A stretch of DNA of 59,101 nt, from assembly GCF_009391885.1 (NCBI RefSeq), contig NZ_VZII01000034.1, positions 1 through 59,101 on the forward strand, in the 5' to 3' direction. The notes under the pieces are model-generated. The model was not told where the DNA came from. It searched no databases and saw only the letters and a list, made by a program, of their open reading frames with translations. Positions 1 to 12,006 of this stretch are shown here, piece after piece. Numbering within the stretch: the stretch's first letter is position 1; each line of letters opens with the position of its first letter. A program made the position numbers and the translations under genes. Origin of the DNA: Pseudomonas sp. MN1F. Its GTDB lineage: Bacteria; Pseudomonadota; Gammaproteobacteria; Pseudomonadales; Pseudomonadaceae.

Positions 1-1
1 C

Positions 2-1045
2 GGCCTGATCCTCGGTGGTTCGATCAGCCAGAGCAACTTCCTCGGTACCGGTAACAAGGTGTCCATCGGCCTGACCCGTTCGCAATACCAGACCCGTTAC
101 AACTTCGGCTTCGTTGACCCCTACTTCACTGCCGACGGCGTGAGCCTGGGCTACAACGCCTTCTACCGCAGCACCGACTACAGCGACCTTGACGTCGACG
201 TGGCCAGCTATGCGGTGGACAGCGTGGGTGCCGGTGTCAGCCTTGGCTACCCGATCAGCGAAACCTCGCGCCTGACCTACGGCCTGAGCGTTCAGCAGGA
301 CAAGATCAAGACCGGTAAGTACACCGTTGACGAGATCTTCGACTTCCTCAAGCAGGAAGGCGAAAACTTCACCAACTTCAAGGCCTCGATCGGCTGGTCC
401 GAGTCGACCTTGAACAAAGGTGTGCTGGCGACCCGTGGTCACTCCCAGAGCCTGACGCTTGAGAGCACCATTCCGGGCAGCGACCTGTCGTTCTACAAGC
501 TCGACTACCGCGGCCAGCTGTTCAAGCCGATTACCAATGACTACACCCTGCGCCTGCATACCGAACTGGGCTATGGTGATGGCTACGGCAGCACTTCGGG
601 CCTGCCGTTCTATGAAAACTACTACGCGGGTGGCTTCAACTCCGTGCGTGGTTTCAAAGACAGCACCCTGGGCCCGCGCAGTACGCCTAGTACCGGCAAG
701 AACCCTGGCACCATCGCCGACCCGGATCAGGATCCGCTGCCGTTCGGTGGTAACGTGCTGGTGCAAGGTGGTGCCGAATTGCTGTTCCCGCTGCCGTTCA
801 TCAAGGACCAGCGCTCCCTGCGCACCTCCGTGTTCTGGGACGTGGGTAACGTGTTCGATACCAATTGCGGCAGCAAGCCGGATTGCGAAAAGGTCGGTTT
901 CTCGGGCATGGCCAGTTCGGTCGGTCTGGGTGTGACCTGGATTACTGCTCTGGGCCCGTTGAGCTTCAGCCTGGCGATGCCGGTGAAGAAGCCGAGCGAT
1001 GCCGATACCCAGGTGTTCCAATTCTCTCTGGGCCAGACCTTCTAA
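2..1045 (+). CDS. bamA: BamA (Omp85) outer-membrane assembly factor, 3' part only
   Basis: The reading frame is open from the left window edge, so this is the C-terminal 347 residues of a protein that is usually near 790. What is visible is the 16-strand beta-barrel half of BamA, which inserts outer-membrane proteins. The conserved loop-6 motif VRGF is present (in GGFNSVRGFKD, near base 645), and the protein ends in alternating hydrophobics with a final Phe (FSLGQTF), the C-terminal signature of outer-membrane barrels. The POTRA domains lie upstream of the window. It is followed by skp after 44 bases, and both belong to the envelope-biogenesis operon. Identification is firm from motifs and neighbours. 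Confidence 0.96.
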   Translation, partial: GLILGGSISQSNFLGTGNKVSIGLTRSQYQTRYNFGFVDPYFTADGVSLGYNAFYRSTDYSDLDVDVASYAVDSVGAGVSLGYPISETSRLTYGLSVQQDKIKTGKYTVDEIFDFLKQEGENFTNFKASIGWSESTLNKGVLATRGHSQSLTLESTIPGSDLSFYKLDYRGQLFKPITNDYTLRLHTELGYGDGYGSTSGLPFYENYYAGGFNSVRGFKDSTLGPRSTPSTGKNPGTIADPDQDPLPFGGNVLVQGGAELLFPLPFIKDQRSLRTSVFWDVGNVFDTNCGSKPDCEKVGFSGMASSVGLGVTWITALGPLSFSLAMPVKKPSDADTQVFQFSLGQTF

Positions 1046-1089
1046 GGTCGGCCCTTGCTTAACGACAACGGTTTTTCCAGGAGTGCATC

Positions 1090-1593
1090 GTGCGTAAATT
1101 GGCTCAACTGGCCGTAGTGGCCGCGGCGCTGGTCGCCACCCCGGCTTTCGCCGAAATGAAGGTCGCCGTGCTGAACTATCAGATGGCCCTGCTCGAATCC
1201 GATGCCGCCAAGAAGTACGCGGTCGATGCCGAGAAGAAGTTCGGCCCGCAACTGACCAAGCTGAAAAGCCTGGAAAGCAGCGCCAAGGGCATCCAGGACC
1301 GTCTGATCAAAGGCGGCGACAAGATGCAGCAGCAGGAGCGTGAGCGCCTGGAGCTCGAATTCAAGCAGAAAGCCCGTGACTTCCAGTTCCAGTCCAAGGA
1401 GCTGAACGAGGCCAAGGCCGTTGCTGATCGCGACATGCTCAAGCAGCTCAAGCCGAAGCTGGACGGCGCCGTCGAGGAAGTGATCAAGAAGGGCGGTTAC
1501 GACCTGGTTCTCGAGCGCGGCGCGGTCATCGATGTCAAGCCTCAGTACGACATCACCCGCCAAGTCATCGAGCGCATGAACCAAGCGCGTTGA
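1090..1593 (+). CDS. skp: Skp/OmpH periplasmic chaperone
   Basis: A 167-residue periplasmic chaperone that holds unfolded outer-membrane proteins on their way to BamA. The start is GTG, preceded by AGGAG (in CCAGGAGTGCATC). A clear signal peptide ends in the A-x-A motif AFA at residue 21. The mature protein is rich in Lys, Glu and Gln with long helical heptads (about residues 45-115), matching the coiled-coil tentacles of Skp. It lies between bamA and lpxD, its conserved place in gammaproteobacteria. Confidence 0.95.
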   Translation: MRKLAQLAVVAAALVATPAFAEMKVAVLNYQMALLESDAAKKYAVDAEKKFGPQLTKLKSLESSAKGIQDRLIKGGDKMQQQERERLELEFKQKARDFQFQSKELNEAKAVADRDMLKQLKPKLDGAVEEVIKKGGYDLVLERGAVIDVKPQYDITRQVIERMNQAR

Positions 1594-1594
1594 T

Positions 1595-2650
1595 ATGACC
1601 GTGACCATGACGCTCGGCCAGCTGGCCGAGGCCCTCGGGGCCACACTCAAAGGCCCTGAGGCGCTGCAGATTACCGGGCTGGCCACCTTGCAGGAGGCCG
1701 GCCCCGGTCAATTGAGCTTCCTCGCCAATCCGCAGTACCGCAAATACCTGGACAACTGCCAGGCCGCTGCGGTGCTGCTCAAGGCTGCGGACGCCGAAGG
1801 CTTTGCCGGCAATGCCCTGATCGTGGCTGACCCGTACCTGGCTTATGCGCGCATTTCCCACCTGTTCGACCCCAAACCCAAGGCTGTGGCGGGTATTCAT
1901 CCCAGCGCCGTGGTGGCGGAGGATGCCCAGGTGGATGCCAGTGCCAGTGTCGGCCCGTTCGCGGTCATCGAAAGCGGTGCGCGTATCGGCGCCAACGTCA
2001 GCATCGGCGCACATTGCTTCGTCGGTGCCCGTTGCGTGGTCGGTGAAGGCGGCTGGCTGGCACCGCGGGTCACGCTGTATCACGACGTGACCATCGGCAA
2101 GCGTGTGGTCATTCAGTCGGGTGCCGTGATCGGCGGCGAGGGCTTCGGCTTCGCCAACGAGAAAGGCATCTGGCGCAAGATCGCCCAGATTGGCGGCGTC
2201 ACCATTGGCGATGACGTGGAAATCGGCGTCAATACTGCCGTTGACCGTGGCGCGCTGTCCGACACCCGGATTGGTGATGGGGTCAAGCTCGACAACCAGA
2301 TCCAGATCGCCCACAACGTGCAGATCGGTGATCACACGGCCATGGCTGCCTGTGTCGGGATCTCCGGCAGTACGCGCATCGGCAAGCATTGCATGCTGGC
2401 GGGTGGCGTGGGCCTGGTGGGGCATATCGATATCTGCGATAACGTATTCGTCTCCGGGATGACCATGGTCACCCGTTCGATCACCGAACCAGGGTCCTAT
2501 TCATCCGGCACGGCCATGCAGCCCCTGGCTGACTGGCGCAAGAGCGCGGCGCGAATTCGCCAGCTCGATGACATGGCCAAGCGGCTCCAGCAGCTGGAAA
2601 AACGTGTCGATACCGTGACCTCAGGTGGCCAGCCGACATCAGAAGGCTGA
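1595..2650 (+). CDS. lpxD: UDP-3-O-acylglucosamine N-acyltransferase LpxD
   Basis: Third enzyme of lipid A synthesis, adding the second 3-hydroxyacyl chain from acyl-ACP to UDP-3-O-acyl-glucosamine. The 351-residue protein has an N-terminal uridine-binding domain (about 1-100), then many left-handed beta-helix hexapeptide repeats (I-G-x-x-V type, about 100-300) and a C-terminal helix. His240 in IQIAHN corresponds to the catalytic His of the family. It starts one base after the skp stop codon, so translation is probably coupled. Confidence 0.97.
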   Translation: MTVTMTLGQLAEALGATLKGPEALQITGLATLQEAGPGQLSFLANPQYRKYLDNCQAAAVLLKAADAEGFAGNALIVADPYLAYARISHLFDPKPKAVAGIHPSAVVAEDAQVDASASVGPFAVIESGARIGANVSIGAHCFVGARCVVGEGGWLAPRVTLYHDVTIGKRVVIQSGAVIGGEGFGFANEKGIWRKIAQIGGVTIGDDVEIGVNTAVDRGALSDTRIGDGVKLDNQIQIAHNVQIGDHTAMAACVGISGSTRIGKHCMLAGGVGLVGHIDICDNVFVSGMTMVTRSITEPGSYSSGTAMQPLADWRKSAARIRQLDDMAKRLQQLEKRVDTVTSGGQPTSEG

Positions 2651-2763
2651 TACCATTTCCTGAGCAAGAGTGAACAGTCGCTAGCTGGCTCCTCTTTGGA
2701 CTGCAAAAGGAGCGTGTGGTCAGCACCTGCGCTCCCTATTCTTATTACAGGCTTCCCCCCGAA

Positions 2764-3204
2764 ATGATGGACATCAACGAGATTCGCGAATACCTGCCTC
2801 ACCGCTACCCGTTCCTGCTGGTAGATCGCGTGACGGATCTGGACTTCGAGGCCCAGAGCATTCGTGCCTACAAGAATGTCAGCATCAACGAGCCGTTCTT
2901 CAATGGCCATTTCCCGGCACACCCGATCATGCCGGGCGTCCTGATCATCGAAGCCATGGCCCAGGCGGCCGGCATCCTTGGTTTCAAGATGCTCGATGCC
3001 AAGCCGGCCGATGGCACCCTGTACTACTTCGTCGGTTCCGACAAATTGCGCTTCCGTCAGCCGGTACTGCCGGGCGACCAGCTGGTGCTGGAAGCCAAGT
3101 TCCTCAGCCGCAAGAGCATGATCTGGAAGTTCGAGTGCCGCGCCCTGGTCGACGGCAAGCCGGTGTGCTCGGCTGAGATCACCTGTGCGGAACGCTCCCT
3201 ATGA
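2764..3204 (+). CDS. fabZ: 3-hydroxyacyl-[ACP] dehydratase FabZ
   Basis: Dehydrates 3-hydroxyacyl-ACP in fatty-acid elongation, and so competes with LpxA and LpxD for their substrate. The 146-residue hot-dog fold shows the FabZ active-site stretch GHFPAHPIMPGVLIIEAMAQ (His and Glu). The open frame extends upstream to a GTG at 2716, but the family N-terminus MMDINEIREYLPHRYPF begins at ATG 2764, which I chose. ATG 2767 is an alternative. It overlaps lpxA by four bases. Confidence 0.96.
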   Translation: MMDINEIREYLPHRYPFLLVDRVTDLDFEAQSIRAYKNVSINEPFFNGHFPAHPIMPGVLIIEAMAQAAGILGFKMLDAKPADGTLYYFVGSDKLRFRQPVLPGDQLVLEAKFLSRKSMIWKFECRALVDGKPVCSAEITCAERSL

Positions 3205-3977
3205 GTTCGATTGATCCGCGGGCGATCATCGATCCGTCGGCCAAGCTGGCCGATGGCGTCGAGGTTGGCCCGTGGTCGATCGTCGGCCCCGACGTCGAAA
3301 TCGGCGAGGGCACCGTCGTTGGCCCCCATGTAGTGCTCAAGGGGCCTACCCGGATTGGCAAGCACAACCGTATCTACCAGTTTTCCTCGATTGGTGAAGA
3401 CACCCCTGATCTCAAATACAAGGGTGAACCGACGCGCCTGGTGATCGGTGATCACAACGTGATCCGCGAAGGTGTGACCATTCACCGTGGTACGGTCCAG
3501 GACCGTGCGGAAACCACCTTGGGTGATCACAACCTGATCATGGCCTATGCCCACATCGGCCACGACAGTGTCATCGGCAACCACTGCATCCTGGTCAACA
3601 ACACCGCGTTGGCCGGGCATGTGCACGTGGGTGACTGGGCGATCCTGTCCGGTTTCACCCTGGTGCATCAGTATTGCCACATCGGCGCCCATGCGTTTTC
3701 CGGCATGGGCACGGCGATCGGCAAGGACGTGCCGGCCTTCGTCACGGTATTCGGCAGCCCTGCCGAGGCCCGCAGCATGAACTTCGAAGGCATGCGCCGC
3801 CGTGGTTTCAGCGATGAGGTCATCCATGCCCTGCGCCGTTCCTACAAGATCGTCTATCGCCAGGGGCTGACCGTGGAAGAGGCGATCAAGGAGCTGGACG
3901 AGCTGGCCGCCAAGCACGAGCAGGTCGAGCTGTTCCGCCAGTCGATCGTGAACTCCGCCCGCGGCATCACCCGCTGA
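3201..3977 (+). CDS. lpxA: UDP-N-acetylglucosamine acyltransferase LpxA
   Basis: First committed acyltransferase of lipid A synthesis (cytoplasmic homotrimer). At 258 residues it is of standard length. The N-terminal two thirds are hexapeptide repeats forming a left-handed beta-helix, and the C-terminal third is helical. His121 in AHIGHDSVIGNH matches the catalytic base (His125 in E. coli). The ATGA overlap with fabZ indicates translational coupling, and lpxB follows after a one-base gap. Confidence 0.97.
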   Translation: MSSIDPRAIIDPSAKLADGVEVGPWSIVGPDVEIGEGTVVGPHVVLKGPTRIGKHNRIYQFSSIGEDTPDLKYKGEPTRLVIGDHNVIREGVTIHRGTVQDRAETTLGDHNLIMAYAHIGHDSVIGNHCILVNNTALAGHVHVGDWAILSGFTLVHQYCHIGAHAFSGMGTAIGKDVPAFVTVFGSPAEARSMNFEGMRRRGFSDEVIHALRRSYKIVYRQGLTVEEAIKELDELAAKHEQVELFRQSIVNSARGITR

Positions 3978-3978
3978 C

Positions 3979-5106
3979 ATGGCGCAGCTTTGCGTAGCCC
4001 TGGTCGCGGGTGAGGCCAGCGGCGATATTCTCGGTTCCGGTCTGATGCGCGCCCTCAAGGCGCGCCATCCCGATGTTCGCTTTATTGGTGTGGGTGGCCC
4101 GTTGATGGAGGCCGAAGGCCTTCAGTCATACTTCCCCATGGAGCGCCTCGCAGTCATGGGCCTGGTCGAAGTGCTGGGTCGCCTGCGTGAGCTGCTCAAG
4201 CGGCGCAAGCTGCTGATCCAGACCCTGATCGACGAAAAGCCCGATGTGTTCATCGGCATCGATGCCCCCGATTTCACCCTCAATATCGAACTGAAACTGC
4301 GTCAGGCCGGGATCAAGACTGTGCATTACGTCAGCCCGTCAGTCTGGGCGTGGCGGCAGAAACGTGTGCTGAAGATCCGCGAAGGTTGCGACCTGATGCT
4401 CACGCTGCTGCCCTTCGAAGCACGTTTTTACGAAGAGCAGGGTGTGCCGGTGCGATTTGTCGGCCACCCGTTAGCCGATACCATTGCGTTGACGGCGGAC
4501 CGTCAGGCTGCGCGTAACGAACTGGGCCTGACTGATGGGCCGGTGGTGGCGTTGATGCCGGGTAGCCGTGGTGGTGAGGTCGGGCGCCTGGGGGCACTGT
4601 TCCTCAACGCCGCCCAGCGCCTGCGCGAGCTGGTGCCTGGTGTGCGTTTCGTGTTGCCGTGTGCCAACGCAGCGCGGCGTGCCCAGGTCGAGCAGATGCT
4701 CGAAGGCCGCGATCTGCCGTTGACCCTCCTTGATGGCCAGTCGCACCAGGCCCTGGCCGCCTGCGACGCGGTGCTGATCGCTTCGGGTACCGCCACGCTG
4801 GAGGCGCTGCTGTACAAGCGCCCGATGGTCGTGGCCTATCGCCTGGCACCGTTGACCTACTGGATTCTCAAACGCCTGGTGAAAAGCCCCTACGTGTCGC
4901 TGCCCAACCTGCTGGCCCAGCGTGAGCTGGTGCCGGAGTTGCTGCAGGATGCCGCGACCAGCGAAGCGCTGGCACAGACCCTGGCGCCGCTGGTCACCGA
5001 CGGTGCCCGGCAGACCGAACGCTTCGACGAGATTCACCGCACCCTGCGCCGCGACGCCTCCAACCAGGCGGCCGACGCGGTGCTCGCTTTGCTCAAGGAC
5101 CGCTGA
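3979..5106 (+). CDS. lpxB: Lipid-A-disaccharide synthase LpxB
   Basis: GT19-family glycosyltransferase that condenses UDP-2,3-diacylglucosamine with lipid X to make the tetra-acyl disaccharide precursor of lipid A at the inner-membrane surface. It has 375 residues. Visible family signatures are AGEASGDILGSGL near the N-terminus, the middle motif SPSVWAWRQKR, and the C-terminal-domain motif LMPGSRGGEV with SGTATLEA. It is followed by rnhB after one base. Confidence 0.97.
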   Translation: MAQLCVALVAGEASGDILGSGLMRALKARHPDVRFIGVGGPLMEAEGLQSYFPMERLAVMGLVEVLGRLRELLKRRKLLIQTLIDEKPDVFIGIDAPDFTLNIELKLRQAGIKTVHYVSPSVWAWRQKRVLKIREGCDLMLTLLPFEARFYEEQGVPVRFVGHPLADTIALTADRQAARNELGLTDGPVVALMPGSRGGEVGRLGALFLNAAQRLRELVPGVRFVLPCANAARRAQVEQMLEGRDLPLTLLDGQSHQALAACDAVLIASGTATLEALLYKRPMVVAYRLAPLTYWILKRLVKSPYVSLPNLLAQRELVPELLQDAATSEALAQTLAPLVTDGARQTERFDEIHRTLRRDASNQAADAVLALLKDR

Positions 5107-5107
5107 C

Positions 5108-5731
5108 ATGCAGATTGGACTGGACTTCAACCTGGTCGAAGACCTGGTCGCCGGCGTCGACGAAGTCGGCCGCGGCCCGCTGTGCGGTGCAGTGGTCACG
5201 GCGGCGGTGATCCTTGACCCGGCTCGGCCGATTCTCGGCCTGAACGATTCGAAGAAACTCACCGAAGCCAAGCGCGAGGCGCTGTTCGACGAGATCTGCG
5301 AAAAAGCCCTGAGCTTCTGCATCGCCCGCGCCGAAGTCGAGGAAATCGACCGGCTGAACATCCTGCAGGCGACCATGCTGGCCATGCAGCGAGCGGTGGA
5401 AGGGCTGCACGTGACGCCGAAGCTGGCACTGATCGACGGTAACCGTTGCCCGAAGCTGGCAGTGCCGGCTGCACCGGTGGTCAAGGGCGATAGCCAGGTA
5501 CCGGCAATCGCTGCCGCCTCGATCCTGGCCAAGGTGACCCGTGATCGGGAGATGAGCGCGTTCGAGCTGATCTATCCGGGTTACGGGATGGGTGGGCATA
5601 AAGGCTATCCGACGCCTGTGCACCTCGAAGCCCTCGCGCGCCTCGGCCCCACGCCCATTCATCGGCGCTCGTTCGGCCCGGTGCGGGCCGCCTGGGAAGC
5701 CCGTGAAGGCATCACCAACGCGTTGATCTGA
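5108..5731 (+). CDS. rnhB: Ribonuclease HII
   Basis: Cleaves the RNA strand of RNA:DNA hybrids and excises single ribonucleotides from DNA. The protein has 207 residues with the RNase HII signature GVDEVGRGPL (Asp18 and Glu19), the third acidic ligand Asp110 (ALIDGNR), and SILAKVTRDR further on. The open frame continues upstream over lpxB, but ATG 5108 right after the lpxB stop gives the family N-terminus. It is the last gene of the envelope operon and is followed by a hairpin. Confidence 0.96.
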   Translation: MQIGLDFNLVEDLVAGVDEVGRGPLCGAVVTAAVILDPARPILGLNDSKKLTEAKREALFDEICEKALSFCIARAEVEEIDRLNILQATMLAMQRAVEGLHVTPKLALIDGNRCPKLAVPAAPVVKGDSQVPAIAAASILAKVTRDREMSAFELIYPGYGMGGHKGYPTPVHLEALARLGPTPIHRRSFGPVRAAWEAREGITNALI

Positions 5732-5736
5732 TGAAC

Positions 5737-5757
5737 TGGGGCCGCTATGCGGCCCCA
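5737..5757 (+). terminator. Hairpin after rnhB, probable weak terminator
   Basis: A perfect 9-bp stem (TGGGGCCGC / GCGGCCCCA) with a three-base loop lies six bases after the rnhB stop. Only a broken T tract (AATGTTTTA) follows, so termination is probably partial. A TACAAT hexamer at 5778-5783 could be a -10 element for dnaE. Confidence 0.55.
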
Positions 5758-5820
5758 AATGTTTTAAGCAATTACGCTACAATCCCGCCCTTGTCGTTCA
5801 GCACTGCTACAGGACTTTCC

Positions 5821-9345
<3,525 letters not shown>

Positions 9346-9450
9346 ATCGACGAAATTTAATCTCGACCTATATGCGCCTGATCCCTTAAGGTAGGGCGCC
9401 AAACGGATCAACCGGCCGGCCGCCTGGCCGTAGACCCAAGACGGATGACT

Positions 9451-10398
9451 ATGAACCCGAATTTTCTCGATTTCGAACAGCCGATTGCCGACCTGCAAGC
9501 CAAGATCGAAGGCCTGCGCCTGGTAGGTAACGACAACTCGCTGAACATCAGCGATGAAATTGCCCGTCTGCAAGACAAGAGCAACACCCTGACCGAAAGC
9601 ATCTTCGGCAACCTGACCAGCTGGCAGATCGCCCGCCTGGCCCGTCATCCACGTCGTCCATACACCCTGGACTACCTGGATCACATCTTCACCGAGTTCG
9701 AAGAACTGCACGGTGACCGCCACTTCTCCGACGACGCCGCCATCGTTGGTGGTACTGCGCGCCTGGACGGCAAGCCGGTCATGGTCATCGGCCACCAGAA
9801 GGGCCGCGAAGTGCGCGAGAAGGTGCGCCGCAACTTCGGCATGCCGCGCCCTGAAGGCTACCGCAAGGCCTGCCGCCTGATGGAAATGGCCGAGCGCTTC
9901 AAGATGCCGATCCTGACCTTCATCGACACCCCGGGCGCCTACCCGGGCATCGACGCCGAAGAGCGCAACCAGAGCGAGGCCATTGCCTGGAACCTGCGTG
10001 TCATGGCCCGCCTGAAGACCCCGATCATCGCCACCGTGATCGGTGAGGGTGGTTCCGGCGGTGCACTGGCCATCGGCGTGTGCGACCAGCTGAACATGCT
10101 GCAGTACTCCACCTACTCGGTGATCTCGCCGGAAGGCTGCGCCTCGATCCTGTGGAAGACTGCCGACAAGGCTGCCGACGCCGCTGAAGCCATGGGCATC
10201 ACCGCCGAGCGCCTGAAGAGCCTGAACATCGTCGACAAGGTCATCCCGGAGCCGCTGGGCGGCGCCCACCGTGACCCGGCCAAGATGTCCGAAAGCATCC
10301 GCGCCGACCTGGTGCAGCAGCTGGACATGCTCGGCAAGCTCGACAACGACGCGCTGCTGGCCCGTCGTTACGACCGCCTGATGAGCTACGGCCTCTGA
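9451..10398 (+). CDS. accA: Acetyl-CoA carboxylase carboxyltransferase alpha subunit
   Basis: Alpha half of the carboxyltransferase that transfers CO2 from carboxybiotin to acetyl-CoA, the first step of fatty-acid synthesis. From ATG 9451 it is 315 residues, beginning MNPNFLDFEQPIADLQ as in relatives. ATG 9445 is two codons upstream, but the purine stretch AAGACGG directly abuts it, so the spacing favours 9451. The conserved core IDTPGAYPGIDAEER and the oxyanion-hole stretch GEGGSGGALAIG are present. A strong GC hairpin follows. Confidence 0.96.
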   Translation: MNPNFLDFEQPIADLQAKIEGLRLVGNDNSLNISDEIARLQDKSNTLTESIFGNLTSWQIARLARHPRRPYTLDYLDHIFTEFEELHGDRHFSDDAAIVGGTARLDGKPVMVIGHQKGREVREKVRRNFGMPRPEGYRKACRLMEMAERFKMPILTFIDTPGAYPGIDAEERNQSEAIAWNLRVMARLKTPIIATVIGEGGSGGALAIGVCDQLNMLQYSTYSVISPEGCASILWKTADKAADAAEAMGITAERLKSLNIVDKVIPEPLGGAHRDPAKMSESIRADLVQQLDMLGKLDNDALLARRYDRLMSYGL

Positions 10399-10404
10399 TA
10401 GAGC

Positions 10405-10429
10405 GCCGGGGCCGCAGAGCGGCCCCGGC
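10405..10429 (+). terminator. GC hairpin after accA
   Basis: A perfect 11-bp stem (GCCGGGGCCGC / GCGGCCCCGGC) with the loop AGA lies just past the accA stop. No T tract follows, so it may act as an mRNA 3'-end stabiliser or a factor-dependent stop rather than a classical intrinsic terminator. Confidence 0.5.
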
Positions 10430-10453
10430 AATCTCAAGCCGAGTGAGGCCCCA

Positions 10454-11737
10454 ATGATCAACCTCACTCCCTGGCTGAAAGCCCCCGCCTGGTACATCGC
10501 CTTCTCTGGCGGCCTCGATTCCACCGTCCTCCTGCACTTGCTGGCCAGCCACGCCCGCAATCAGCAGATACCCCCGCTGCGCGCCCTGCATGTCCACCAC
10601 GGGCTGCAATATGCCGCCGCCGCCTGGCCCGCTCACTGCCAAGCCATCTGCGACAAGCTCGGCATCGAACTTCAGGTCATCCACGTCCAGGTCGCCCCCG
10701 GTGCCAGCCTCGAACAGGCCGCCCGCGACGCCCGCTATGCCGCCTTGGCCAAAGTCCTCGGGCCCGGCGACATCCTGTTCACCGCCCAGCACCGGGACGA
10801 TCAGGCTGAAACCTTGCTCTTCCGCCTGCTGCGCGGTGCTGGCCTGCGCGGCCTGGCGGCGATGCCCGGACAGCGCCCGCTAGGGCAGGGCCGCCTGGCC
10901 CGGCCATTGCTGAGCACCTCGCGCCAGCAGTTGCATGACTACGCCCAGGCCAATGAGCTGGTGTGGATCGAAGACCCGACGAATGTTGATACTGCCTTCG
11001 ACCGCAACTATCTGCGCGCAGCGGTGTTCCCGCATTTGCACCAGCGTTGGCCGCAGGCCAGCCAGAACTTCGCCCGTTGTGCAGAGCATCTGAGTGAGGC
11101 GCTGGGGCTGCTCGATGAACTGGCGCAAGGCGATCTGGCCAAGGCCGGGGAGGGCGCCGCGCCAGCCTGGGCGGCCTTGCAGTCGCTCGAACTGGCGGCG
11201 CTCACCCGCTTGTCTCCCGCACGGCAGCGCAATGCCCTGCAGCACTGGCTGAGCCAGCGAACCCGCTTGCCCGATACCCGTCATTGGGCCGGCTGGGCGG
11301 ACCTGCGCGATGCTGCGGCAGATGCACAGCCGGCCTGGCAGCTAGCCGACGGTCGGTTGCTGCGCAGTCATGGCCGTATCTGGTGGTTGAGTGGTGACTG
11401 GCTGCAGCAACCCACGGGCGAGTACGCCTGGGCCGACCCTGGGGCGGTCCTGGAATTGCCGGGCAATGGCAGTGTGCGACTTGATGTCGCCGCGCCGCTG
11501 GGCGAACTGCATGTCGCCTACCGCCAGGGCGGCGAGGTGCTGGACATCCCCGGCCGTGGCCGGCGCGACCTCAAACGCCTGCTCAACGAGCTGCAGGTCC
11601 CGCACTTTGTGCGTCCGCGCCTGCCGTTGCTGTATTGCGGCGAGCGCCTGCTGGCGGTGGCCAATCTGCCTTCGCTGGCGCAGGCAGATTGCCAGCTTCA
11701 CTGGCAGCCGCCGACGAACGCGCAAGGTTTGAGCTGA
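10454..11737 (+). CDS. tilS: tRNA(Ile)-lysidine synthase
   Basis: Modifies C34 of the CAU-anticodon isoleucine tRNA to lysidine, changing both codon and amino-acid identity. It has 427 residues. The PP-loop ATPase motif SGGLDS is at residues 18-23, followed by HVHHGLQ. The C-terminal substrate-binding domain (about 350-420) contains PGRGRRDLKRLLNE. It follows accA, its usual partner in Pseudomonas. Confidence 0.94.
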   Translation: MINLTPWLKAPAWYIAFSGGLDSTVLLHLLASHARNQQIPPLRALHVHHGLQYAAAAWPAHCQAICDKLGIELQVIHVQVAPGASLEQAARDARYAALAKVLGPGDILFTAQHRDDQAETLLFRLLRGAGLRGLAAMPGQRPLGQGRLARPLLSTSRQQLHDYAQANELVWIEDPTNVDTAFDRNYLRAAVFPHLHQRWPQASQNFARCAEHLSEALGLLDELAQGDLAKAGEGAAPAWAALQSLELAALTRLSPARQRNALQHWLSQRTRLPDTRHWAGWADLRDAAADAQPAWQLADGRLLRSHGRIWWLSGDWLQQPTGEYAWADPGAVLELPGNGSVRLDVAAPLGELHVAYRQGGEVLDIPGRGRRDLKRLLNELQVPHFVRPRLPLLYCGERLLAVANLPSLAQADCQLHWQPPTNAQGLS

Positions 11738-12006
11738 AGGGTACATTCCGGTAGACTACCCTCCCTTCTTGATACAACTTCTGTGGCTTCCCCGGAAACA
11801 CAGCAGTTGCCGATTACCAAGCAGTTTTTTGCTGGGCTGATTCTGGAAATGACGAGCGAGCTCCATGCCGGGGATACCCCTGGTCTGTACAGACGCGGCA
11901 GTTTTTCGAGATGCACTGTGATTGACGCAGGTGATCGGGGGCTTCGGCCTTCCTTCGCTTTCTCCGGCGGCGCTGGCCGCCTTAACGCAGACTTCTAGGG
12001 TTTTTC